Positions 57,226-64,000 of a stretch of 64,000 nt of DNA are shown in pieces. Origin of the DNA: Streptomyces tirandamycinicus (GTDB lineage Bacteria; Actinomycetota; Actinomycetes; Streptomycetales; Streptomycetaceae); assembly GCF_003097515.1 (NCBI RefSeq), contig NZ_CP029188.1, positions 2,730,501 to 2,794,500 of the forward strand. Reading direction: 5' to 3'. The notes beneath the pieces are model-generated. The model was not told the DNA's origin and searched no databases. It saw only the letters and a program-made list of their open reading frames with translations. Each line of letters opens with the position of its first letter. The first letter of the stretch is position 1. Both the position numbers and the translations under genes were made by a program.

Positions 57226-60200
57226 GTGTCCGACCGATCACCCAGCCGTCCGCTCGTCCCGGTCGGCCCGCGATCCCGTATCGCCGTAATGGCCGCGCTG
57301 CTCAGCGCCGCACTGGTGGCCGGGCTGCTCGCCTGGGCTCCTTGGAACTCCGGCACTCCCCGGGCCGCCAAGCCGGCTCCGGAGGGGGAGGCCGGCCCCG
57401 TCACCGCCGCCCAGGCGGCACGCGAGGCACGGGCCACCGAACGGGACGTGCTGGTGGAGACGGAGACCACCGAGTCCTCCCGCACCTTCGCGCTGCCGGA
57501 CGGTACCTGGCGTACCGAGACCCACGCCGTCCCGGTGCGCGCCCAGCGCCCCGACGGCACCTGGGCGCCCATCGACGCCCGGCTGCGGCCCACCGGGGAC
57601 GGCACCCGGCTGCGCCCGGTCAACGTGCCGGGCGCGGTGGAGTTCGCGGCGGGAGCCTCGCGCACGGCGGGCGGCGGCAAGGCGAGCCGGTCGGCGTCCA
57701 ACGCCGTCGATCGCGCCGGGACCGCCGCCACCGCCGTGTGGCGTCCCACCGGCGGGCGGTCCCAGGTTCAGCCGGCCGCCCGCCCCGGGAGCCAGCCGGC
57801 CGCCGACCCCGCGGTTCCCGAGACGTTCCTCGCCTCCACCAGCTACGAAGGGCACACCGTCACCTACACCTGGCCGGGCGAACTGCCCGAGCCCGCCGTC
57901 GACGGCAACCGCGCGCTCTACCGCGAGGTGCTGCCCGGCGTGGACCTCCTGCTGGTGGCACGGGAGGTCGGTGGCTTCGGCCAGCTGCTGATCGTCAAGG
58001 ACGAGGAAGCGGCCCGGCAGAAGGCCCTCCGCACGGTCTCCTACGGACTGCGCTCGGACACCGCCGCGTTCTCGCTCGACGCCGAAACCGGCGGCGTGGC
58101 CATCACCGACAAGGACAGCGACGAGGTCGTGGGCGCGATTCCCACCCCGTTCGCCTGGGACTCGGCCGGCCTCGAGAGCCCCGAGGACCCGGCGGCGAAG
58201 CCGTACACCGACACCACCACCGCCAGGAACACCTTCGCGCTGACCGGTCTCACCGGCCCCGAGCCCGGCTCGGCCACCGCGATCCTGCCCGCCACGCTCG
58301 ACGGCGGCGGCACCGGGTCGGCCACCCTCACCCTGGACGCCGCGGCGACCGGTCTGCTGACAGGTGACCTCGTCGACCGGGGCGAGGTCCGCTTCCCGGT
58401 CTTCCTCGACCCCACGGTCGAGCGAACCGAGAAGGGGTGGACGATGGCCTACAAGCCGTACCCCAACAGCAACTTCTACAACGGCACCAACTTCAGCGGC
58501 GGAACCGACGAGGCCCGCGTCGGCTACGAGTCCAACACCGGCGGGCTCTCCCGCTCGTACTGGAAGATGAACTTCGGCGGCGGCATCGCCGGTTCGACCG
58601 TCATCTCCGCCACCTGGAAGATCAAGAACGTCCACTCCTGGTCCTGCGAGGCCCGGCAGATCGAGCTCTGGCTCACCGGCTCCATCTCCACGTCGACCAC
58701 CTGGAACAACCAGCCCGGCAAGAAGCGGCAACTCGGCGCCAAGTCCTTCGCCCACGGCTACAACAGCTCCTGCCCCGACGCGTACGTCGGATACGACGTC
58801 AAGTCCGGCGCCCAGGAAGCGGCGAACGGCAGCTGGGACTACCTGACCCTGGGCCTCGAGGCCAGCACGGAGACCTCCTCGTACTCCTGGCGCAAGTTCG
58901 ACGCCGGCAGCGCCGTGCTGACCGTCCACTACAACCGGCCCCCGCAGCAGCCCGTGAACGGCGACATCTCCAACGGCTCCTGCAACACCGTCATCGGCGA
59001 GGAGGTCATCGGCCTCACGGACGTCGTCATGTCGGCCACCGCCACCGACCTGGACTCCAACCTCAAGGGGCTGCGCTTCCGCCTCTGGGAGAACGGCGCC
59101 AGCACCAAGATCCTCGACAAGGTGGTCACCGGGAGCGGTGGGTCCAAGACCCAGACCGCGTCCGTCACCGTGCCCGAGTCCCAGCTCGCCGACGGCAAGA
59201 CCTACTCCTGGGACATCCGCGCCGAGGACACCGAAGGCGCCGTCTCCACCTACTTCCCCGACGGCTCCGACCCCTGCCGCTTCACCGTCGACGACACCGC
59301 TCCCGCCGCCCCCACCCTGACCTCGACCGACTTTCCCGAGGCCAACTCCGAGGGCAGCAACTGGGCGGTCGAGGCCCCGCACGGCACCTCCGGCACCGTC
59401 GTCCTCGACTCCAGCGCCTCGGCCACCCGCTACGCCATCGGCTTCAACTCCATCGACTACACCCACATCTACCTCGACGACCCGGCCGGCGGGCAGACCT
59501 TCCGCATCGACCGCAGTCCCGTCACCGGGCACCTCATCGAGACGGTGACCCGCGCCGCCAAGGGCGCTCCGGTCACCATCACCCTCAAGGCGCCCACCGC
59601 AGGCCCGACCTATATCCACGCCTATGCCTACGACGCCGTCGGCAACCGCTCCGTCCGCAGCCAGATCAGGACGTTCATCCCGTCCGGCCGTACCGACGAC
59701 GGCCCCGGCGACGTCACCGGGGACACCCAGCCCGACCTCGTCGTCATCCGGGGGGACGGCAGCCTGTACACCTACCCCGGCGAGAAGGGCGGCGAGGTCT
59801 ACGGCGGTCTCATCGCCTCCTACGACGGCACCGGCCGGCAGACGCCCCCCGGCCACTGGTACGACGCCGGCGCCACCGCCACCACGAAGAAGCACGCCCT
59901 GATCTCCAAGTGGGGCGACCTCCACCCCGGCGACGGACTCACCGACATCCTCGCCCGCACCCCGGACGGCAAGCTGTGGATCTACCCGGGGGACGGCTAC
60001 GGCAGCACCAACACCGACGAACGCGTGCGCGTACTGCTGCCGGACAACGCTCCGGCCCCCGCCACCTGGGACGAGATGCGCACCACCGGCGACGTCAACG
60101 GAGACGGTGAAGCGGACCTGATGGTCATCACCGATGCCGGACAGCTCTGGTTCCTCTCCGGCTACACCGCCGGCGCCTTCGCCGAAGCCGTCAAACTCCT

Positions 60201-60600
60201 CGCCGACGGCACCTGGGCCGGACGCGACCTGATCAACGTCGCCGACGTCGACCTGGACGGCACCGCCGACATGCTCTGGCGCAATCCCTCCAACGGCAAC
60301 ATGTACATCCGGCACGGAAAGCCCGCGGCCGGCGGGAAGGGCCTCGACCCGGTCTCGCTGTCCACCGCCGCCAAGTCCCGCGAAGGCGTCGACACCCCGT
60401 ACGGAACCAGCTGGACCGCCACCAACATCGACCAGATCATCGCCATTCCCGACACCAGCGGCGACGGCATCCCCGACCTCTGGGCCCGGGAGGCGTCCAC
60501 CGGCAACATCCGCGTCTACCACCCGAGCAAGACCAATACCAACCCGCCGGTCAAGACCGTGATGACCGCCGACTGGAGCAGCTACCTCGCCCTGACCTGA
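57226..60600 (+). CDS. Exported DNRLRE / FG-GAP repeat protein
   Basis: The protein has 1124 residues from GTG 57226 (MSDRSPSRPLVPVGPR); 33 upstream codons in frame look non-coding. The membrane/signal segment is IAVMAALLSAALVAGLLAW (about 19-37). The N-terminal ~380 residues resemble the region found at the front of Streptomyces RHS proteins (RALYREVLPGVDLLLVARE, ATRYAIGFN-like strands follow later). A DNRLRE-type domain (about 400-565) has SYWKMNFGG and WNNQPGKK. Fibronectin-like beta domains follow. The last ~300 residues contain five FG-GAP repeats, e.g. DVTGDTQPDLVVI and DVNGDGEADLMVITDAG, with Ca-binding-like DxNGDG loops. It is divergent from the RHS toxin gene. It may be a surface scaffold or adhesin. 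No catalytic residues are recognised. Confidence 0.85.
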   Translation: MSDRSPSRPLVPVGPRSRIAVMAALLSAALVAGLLAWAPWNSGTPRAAKPAPEGEAGPVTAAQAAREARATERDVLVETETTESSRTFALPDGTWRTETHAVPVRAQRPDGTWAPIDARLRPTGDGTRLRPVNVPGAVEFAAGASRTAGGGKASRSASNAVDRAGTAATAVWRPTGGRSQVQPAARPGSQPAADPAVPETFLASTSYEGHTVTYTWPGELPEPAVDGNRALYREVLPGVDLLLVAREVGGFGQLLIVKDEEAARQKALRTVSYGLRSDTAAFSLDAETGGVAITDKDSDEVVGAIPTPFAWDSAGLESPEDPAAKPYTDTTTARNTFALTGLTGPEPGSATAILPATLDGGGTGSATLTLDAAATGLLTGDLVDRGEVRFPVFLDPTVERTEKGWTMAYKPYPNSNFYNGTNFSGGTDEARVGYESNTGGLSRSYWKMNFGGGIAGSTVISATWKIKNVHSWSCEARQIELWLTGSISTSTTWNNQPGKKRQLGAKSFAHGYNSSCPDAYVGYDVKSGAQEAANGSWDYLTLGLEASTETSSYSWRKFDAGSAVLTVHYNRPPQQPVNGDISNGSCNTVIGEEVIGLTDVVMSATATDLDSNLKGLRFRLWENGASTKILDKVVTGSGGSKTQTASVTVPESQLADGKTYSWDIRAEDTEGAVSTYFPDGSDPCRFTVDDTAPAAPTLTSTDFPEANSEGSNWAVEAPHGTSGTVVLDSSASATRYAIGFNSIDYTHIYLDDPAGGQTFRIDRSPVTGHLIETVTRAAKGAPVTITLKAPTAGPTYIHAYAYDAVGNRSVRSQIRTFIPSGRTDDGPGDVTGDTQPDLVVIRGDGSLYTYPGEKGGEVYGGLIASYDGTGRQTPPGHWYDAGATATTKKHALISKWGDLHPGDGLTDILARTPDGKLWIYPGDGYGSTNTDERVRVLLPDNAPAPATWDEMRTTGDVNGDGEADLMVITDAGQLWFLSGYTAGAFAEAVKLLADGTWAGRDLINVADVDLDGTADMLWRNPSNGNMYIRHGKPAAGGKGLDPVSLSTAAKSREGVDTPYGTSWTATNIDQIIAIPDTSGDGIPDLWAREASTGNIRVYHPSKTNTNPPVKTVMTADWSSYLALT

Positions 60601-60645
60601 CTCCCCTCCTCCCACCACACAGGGACACCGCTGGAAGGAACTCCC

Positions 60646-60984
60646 GTGCCCACCCTTACCGACCTCGCCCGGAACCGCACCGTCCTCGCCGCATCGGCGA
60701 GCGCCGCCGTGGCGGCGCTCGCCGTCACCCTGGCAGTGCTCCTCCTCGGTGGTGGCCCGGACCGCCCGGACGCGGTCAAGTGCCGGGACGAGGCCACCGC
60801 CGAGATCGAGGCGGCCGTCGCCGACGGCACGGAGATCGCCCCCGGTCTGCCCCCACACTGCCAGGGCCTGCCGCGAAAGGAGCGCGACAAGATCATCACG
60901 GACAGTGCCGACGCCGTCATCGGTGACGAGATGGACAGGGCCCGGAAGGAGATGGAACGGGTGGCCGGCACCACCGGGCACTGA
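60646..60984 (+). CDS. Small membrane-anchored protein of unknown function
   Basis: The protein has 112 residues from ATG/GTG 60646, with AAGGAA upstream, 45 bases after the FG-GAP gene and so probably in its operon. One hydrophobic segment (VLAASASAAVAALAVTLAVLLLGG, about 13-36) is followed by an external helical domain with two Cys (AVKCRDEATAEIE and LPPHCQGLPRKERDK) that may form a disulfide, ending in DEMDRARKEMERVAG. I do not recognise the family. The context suggests a small partner of the large exported protein. Confidence 0.65.
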   Translation: MPTLTDLARNRTVLAASASAAVAALAVTLAVLLLGGGPDRPDAVKCRDEATAEIEAAVADGTEIAPGLPPHCQGLPRKERDKIITDSADAVIGDEMDRARKEMERVAGTTGH

Positions 60985-61076
60985 GGTCTCCCCGCACCCA
61001 TCCCGGCCACACCCACCCCGCCACACCCAGCCCTTCCCGCGCTGGGCACCTGGCCGCGGTCAGCCCTTCCCCCTAC

Positions 61077-61748
61077 TCAACGCCCCGCCGTGAGGGCCGC
61101 GACGGCGTCCGCGGTCCAGTGCCCCGCCGCGCCGGGACGGGCCGCGAGATAGGCGGCGATCTCGGACGCCGGCCAGGCGCCGGCGTCCAGCAGTCCGGCG
61201 ACGAGATGGCGGAGATAGGCGGCGGACGGCCGGGTCCACTCCACGTCGTGGAGCGACCAGGGGGCCGTGAAGGTCAGGACGGGCCGTCCGTCCAGGGCTC
61301 CGGGGCAGACGAGCGTCTCGTAGCGCCCGCCGCCGAGTTGCGCTCTCCCGCGGGCCAGCGCCTCGGAGAGGTCCAGGTCGGCCCCCGGCGCGCGGTACAT
61401 CTCCTGGGCCACGATGTCCGAGAACTGCGCGGCGGTCACCAGATGCGCGCGGGCCAGGACCGTGCCGGCCGCGGCGGGGTCGAAGAAGGCCCGGCCGCCG
61501 CGCCACACCGGGGAGCGGGTGGCGAAGTACAGCGCGCCCGGCACTTCGACCGGCACGGACGCCGCGGGTGGGCGGGGGTCGCGGCAACCTGGATAGGTGC
61601 GGGCCGCGCCGCGCGGGCGGCCGCCGGTGAGGTAGTGCGACAGCCGCTCCAGATGGGTGTTGGAGCCGTAGGCCGTGTACCAGACCATGGCAGGCGAGTG
61701 ATCGGCGAACGGTGCCGTGGTGGTGTCGATGGTGCGCGCGCGCTTCAT
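61077..61748 (-). CDS. AIG2/gamma-glutamylcyclotransferase-like protein
   Basis: The protein has 223 residues from ATG 61748, with AGGGC upstream. A start at ATG 61688 (MVWYTAYGSN) gives a more domain-like N-terminus. The YGSN motif in MVWYTAYGSNTHLERL and the beta-barrel pattern GALYFATRSPVWRGGRAFF suggest the gamma-glutamylcyclotransferase (AIG2/BtrG) fold. The remainder (IVAQEMYRAPGADLDL, VLTFTAPWSLHDVEW, SAAYLRHLVAGL) is conserved in Streptomyces homologues that databases sometimes call histone deacetylase. The catalytic Glu of the fold cannot be assigned with confidence. It is divergent from the penicillin-binding protein gene. Confidence 0.65.
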   Translation of the reverse strand: MKRARTIDTTTAPFADHSPAMVWYTAYGSNTHLERLSHYLTGGRPRGAARTYPGCRDPRPPAASVPVEVPGALYFATRSPVWRGGRAFFDPAAAGTVLARAHLVTAAQFSDIVAQEMYRAPGADLDLSEALARGRAQLGGGRYETLVCPGALDGRPVLTFTAPWSLHDVEWTRPSAAYLRHLVAGLLDAGAWPASEIAAYLAARPGAAGHWTADAVAALTAGR

Positions 61749-61945
61749 GGCCTTTGCCCTACCCGGTTCGGCGAAGGGTCCGGCCGCCCGCCCGGCCGGG
61801 CGGCAGGGACAGGCCGCCCGCCCGGCTCGGGAGGTTGGTCGCGGGCGGTGAGTCGCGGGCGGTGGGTCGCGCGCGGTGGGTCTCGGGCCGCGTCCGGCGA
61901 CGGCACAGTCCGGTAACGCTCGTCAACCGCATCACTACTGTCACG

Positions 61946-61951
61946 TAGAGT
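61946..61951 (+). promoter_or_regulatory. -10 box TAGAGT upstream of the penicillin-binding protein gene
   Basis: TAGAGT fits TAGRRT and lies 59 bases before the ATG at 62011. The -35 region is weak. The rest of 61749-62010 shows no gene. Confidence 0.35.
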
Positions 61952-62010
61952 GCCACACATACTTTCGAACGTGTTCAAGGCCATGCGGAGCCCGGGGGAG
62001 GGACTGCGGT

Positions 62011-63639
62011 ATGCGCAGTGGAGCCAAGATCGCCGTCGTGGGCGGTGTGTTCGTGCTGTTCGCGGGCGGTGTGGGGTACGGCGCCCACAGCGCCCTCGGG
62101 GGTGGTGACGACGGGGGTACGGAGTCGAAGTCCGGCGCCGTCACGAAGAGGTCGGGGCCGCCGAGCGCCGAGGAGATCCGTACGACCGCGAAGGACTTCC
62201 TCGCCGCCTGGGCGTCCGGCCAGGCGCCACGGGCCGCGCAGCTCACCAACGACGCCGCCGAGGCGGAGCCTCTGCTCAGCTCCTTCCGCGACGGTGCCCA
62301 CGTCAGCGGCGTGACGATGAAGCAGGGGAAGCCGGTCGGGCCGAAGGTGCCGTTCACGGTCAGCGCCACGGTCTCGTACGAGGGCGCGAGCAAGCCCTGG
62401 ACGTACGCTTCCGAGCTCACGGTCGTCCGCGGTCTCACCACCGGCCGTCCGCTCGTCGACTGGGCTCCGTCCGTCGTCCACCCGCAACTCGGCGAGGGGG
62501 CGCGGCTGAAGACGGGGCCCACGGCCGCGCCGCCGATCAAGGCCGTCGACCGCAGGGGCAGGGAACTGACGAAGGAGAAGTACCCCTCGCTCGGTCCGGT
62601 GCTCGACCAACTGCGGCAGCGCTACGGGGACAAGGCGGGCGGCAAGCCCGGGGTGGAGCTGGTCATCAGCCCGGCTGACGGCGCGGACGGCGCGGACAGC
62701 ACGGTGCTGACGCTGGCCGAGGGCGAGCCGGGCGAGGTGGTGACCACGCTCGACGCGGATGTCCAGGCCGCGGCGGAGCAGGCCGTGAAGCGGCACAGCG
62801 AGGCGTCGGTCGTCGCGATCAGGCCGAGCACGGGAGAGATCCGCGCGGTGGCCAACAACCGCGCGGACGGCTTCAACGCGGCGCTCGGAGGGCAGCAGGC
62901 GCCCGGTTCGACGATGAAGATCGTGACCGCGGCGCTGCTGCTGGACAAGGGGCTGGTCGCCGCCGACCGGAAGGTGGAGTGCCCGAAGAACGTGATGTAC
63001 CAGGGGCAGACCTTCCACAACCTGGACCACTTCGACATCCCCGACGGCACGTTCACCCAGAGCTTCGCCCGCTCCTGCAACACCGCCTTCATCAAGCAGA
63101 TCCGCAAGGTCGGCGACGACGCGGCGCTGTCGCGGCTGGCGCGGGACACGTTCGGCATCGGTCTCGAATGGAGCACCGGGGTGCCGACCTTCGACGGCTC
63201 GGTACCGGAGGGCGCCGGCGGGGAGGCGGCCGCGCAGTACATCGGCCAGGGCACGATCCAGATGAACGCGCTGACCGTCGCCTCCATAGCCGCCACGGCC
63301 AAGAACGGCGGCTTCCGGCAGCCCGTCGTGGTGCCGCGCTCGCTGGACGGTCGTGAACTGGCCACCGCGAACCGGCGGTTGTCGGGATCGGTGTGGGGGC
63401 AGCTGCGGGACATGATGCGGGCCACCGCCCAGTGGGGCTCGGGCGCGGAGGCGATGGCCGGCGTGCCCGGCGACAAGGGCGCGAAGACGGGGTCCGCGGA
63501 GGTGGACGGGCAGGCCACGTCGAACAGCTGGTTCGCCGGGTTCGCCGGGGACCTGGCGGCGGCCGCGGTGGTGCAGGCGGGCGGACATGGCGGCGACGCG
63601 GCCGGGCCGCTGGTGGCGTCGGTCCTCAAGTCCGGCTGA
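62011..63639 (+). CDS. Penicillin-binding transpeptidase with MecA_N-type N-terminal domain
   Basis: The protein has 542 residues from ATG 62011, with GGGAGGGA upstream. A membrane anchor (IAVVGGVFVLFAGGVGYG) is followed by an NTF2-like MecA_N domain (about 50-150; TAKDFLAAWASGQAPRAAQ) and the transpeptidase domain. Active-site motifs are PGSTMKI (S-x-x-K), ARSCNTAF (S-x-N) and GAKTGSAEV (K-T-G), all intact. It cross-links peptidoglycan as a class B enzyme. The gene sits where penicillin-binding protein genes follow pmt in Streptomyces, supporting the view that the DNA between pmt and here is inserted. Confidence 0.92.
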   Translation: MRSGAKIAVVGGVFVLFAGGVGYGAHSALGGGDDGGTESKSGAVTKRSGPPSAEEIRTTAKDFLAAWASGQAPRAAQLTNDAAEAEPLLSSFRDGAHVSGVTMKQGKPVGPKVPFTVSATVSYEGASKPWTYASELTVVRGLTTGRPLVDWAPSVVHPQLGEGARLKTGPTAAPPIKAVDRRGRELTKEKYPSLGPVLDQLRQRYGDKAGGKPGVELVISPADGADGADSTVLTLAEGEPGEVVTTLDADVQAAAEQAVKRHSEASVVAIRPSTGEIRAVANNRADGFNAALGGQQAPGSTMKIVTAALLLDKGLVAADRKVECPKNVMYQGQTFHNLDHFDIPDGTFTQSFARSCNTAFIKQIRKVGDDAALSRLARDTFGIGLEWSTGVPTFDGSVPEGAGGEAAAQYIGQGTIQMNALTVASIAATAKNGGFRQPVVVPRSLDGRELATANRRLSGSVWGQLRDMMRATAQWGSGAEAMAGVPGDKGAKTGSAEVDGQATSNSWFAGFAGDLAAAAVVQAGGHGGDAAGPLVASVLKSG

Positions 63640-63932
63640 GGGCAGGGGCGGAGCCGGAACCGGGGCCGGGGCGGCCCGCGGCGGGACCGGCACGGAGCCT
63701 GCCCCGGGGCGGGACCCGCGCCGAACCGGGCCGGCCCGCACAGGCGGCCGAACGCCCCGCGCAGGCGACTCCCCGCACAGGCGACCGGCCGCCTCCCGCC
63801 GGCGGCCGGACCCGCCGCCTCCGCGGTACGAGGACCGCGCCCGAGCCCGCACCCGCACCCGCACCCAATCCGCGTACCGCCGACCGAAACGCTGTCGCAT
63901 GGCCGGTACAGCCACCGCTAGCGTGACCGCCC

Positions 63933-64000
63933 ATGAACACTGCCGGCTCCCCCGCCCACCCCCGTTTCGCCGAGGCCCTGCGCACGCTCGGCCTCGACGT
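63933..64000 (+). CDS. Start of a probable YbaK/prolyl-tRNA deacylase-like protein (runs off the window)
   Basis: Only 22 codons are seen, from ATG 63933: MNTAGSPAHPRFAEALRTLG then LD. The H-P-R-F-A-E-A-L-x-x-L-G-L-D start is typical of actinomycete YbaK/EbsC proteins that hydrolyse mischarged aminoacyl-tRNA. The spacer 63640-63932 after the penicillin-binding protein holds GC-rich repeats but no gene. The call is from the N-terminus alone. Confidence 0.45.
   Translation, partial: MNTAGSPAHPRFAEALRTLGLD

Noticed and set aside
57238..61026. 1262-codon open frame opposite the FG-GAP gene
   Set aside because: Shadow frame; the opposite strand has domain motifs, a signal segment and sensible starts.
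61077..61748. Histone deacetylase annotation
   Set aside because: No deacetylase His/Asp motifs are visible; the YGSN motif and size fit an AIG2/gamma-glutamylcyclotransferase-like fold better.
62011..63639. Beta-lactam resistance determinant (MecA-like)
   Set aside because: The MecA_N-type domain is common in ordinary Streptomyces class B penicillin-binding proteins, and the active-site motifs are unremarkable.

Overview
The window is high-GC actinomycete DNA and almost certainly comes from a Streptomyces chromosome. The evidence is the strong G/C third-position bias, frequent GTG starts, 4-bp ATGA/GTGA gene overlaps, DUF397/XRE regulator pairs and TAGRRT-type -10 boxes. The gene order is one remembered from the S. 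coelicolor core chromosome: glmU-prs-ctc-pth, ppc, tam/tamR, galE, ispE-rsmA-rpfB, tatD, rsmI/pmt, penicillin-binding protein. That assignment is from memory, not from a search.

Layout. Positions 1-3000 hold a compact cluster of polymorphic-toxin-type domains with no secretion signals: a WHH-nuclease/SUKH fusion, a partial SUKH-4/Imm35-type protein, a YwqJ-like deaminase and a SUKH-3 protein. Positions 3100-10000 hold an orphan histidine kinase, a double-HTH/LAGLIDADG-like protein, tRNA-Gln and the glmU-prs-ctc-pth series (cell-wall precursor, PRPP, ribosomal protein L25, peptidyl-tRNA recycling). A 14-bp tandem repeat in front of pth forms a chain of overlapping mini-ORFs. Positions 10000-19000 hold ppc, a desaturase with its TetR regulator, the tam/tamR pair, an orphan response regulator and a GNAT enzyme. 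Positions 19000-23300 are a decayed galactose operon: an intact IS110 element, no galK, tandem repeats made from the galE 3' end, an intact galE, a galT with a large internal deletion and a frameshift, and a response regulator that has lost its phosphoacceptor Asp. Positions 23400-40500 are mostly housekeeping: a tandem pair of PQQ-type propeller membrane proteins, an ABC-F ATPase, an XRE/DUF397 pair, an acyltransferase, rpfB-rsmA-ispE, tatD, rsmI and pmt.

Positions 40500-61000 form an accessory block inserted between pmt and the penicillin-binding protein. It begins with an S8 protease divergent from a three-gene WxL-like/DUF916 surface-protein operon. A small membrane protein and HTH remnants follow. 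Next is an RHS polymorphic-toxin locus. The 2658-residue RHS protein carries an embedded ricin-type lectin, a Hint domain and an NS_2-type nuclease tip. Downstream lie a convergent DUF5959 gene, an IS110 fragment fused to a displaced RHS C-terminal cassette, and that cassette's SUKH immunity gene. Divergent from the RHS gene is a large DNRLRE/FG-GAP exported protein, across an intergenic region with three GATC-centred palindromes. The window ends with an AIG2-like protein, a penicillin-binding transpeptidase and the first codons of a probable YbaK-type deacylase.

Functionally the window mixes a stable core (cell wall, translation, central carbon, resuscitation, protein O-mannosylation) with two separate toxin/immunity loci and one operon in visible decay. 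All family assignments were made by reading motifs, without database searches.
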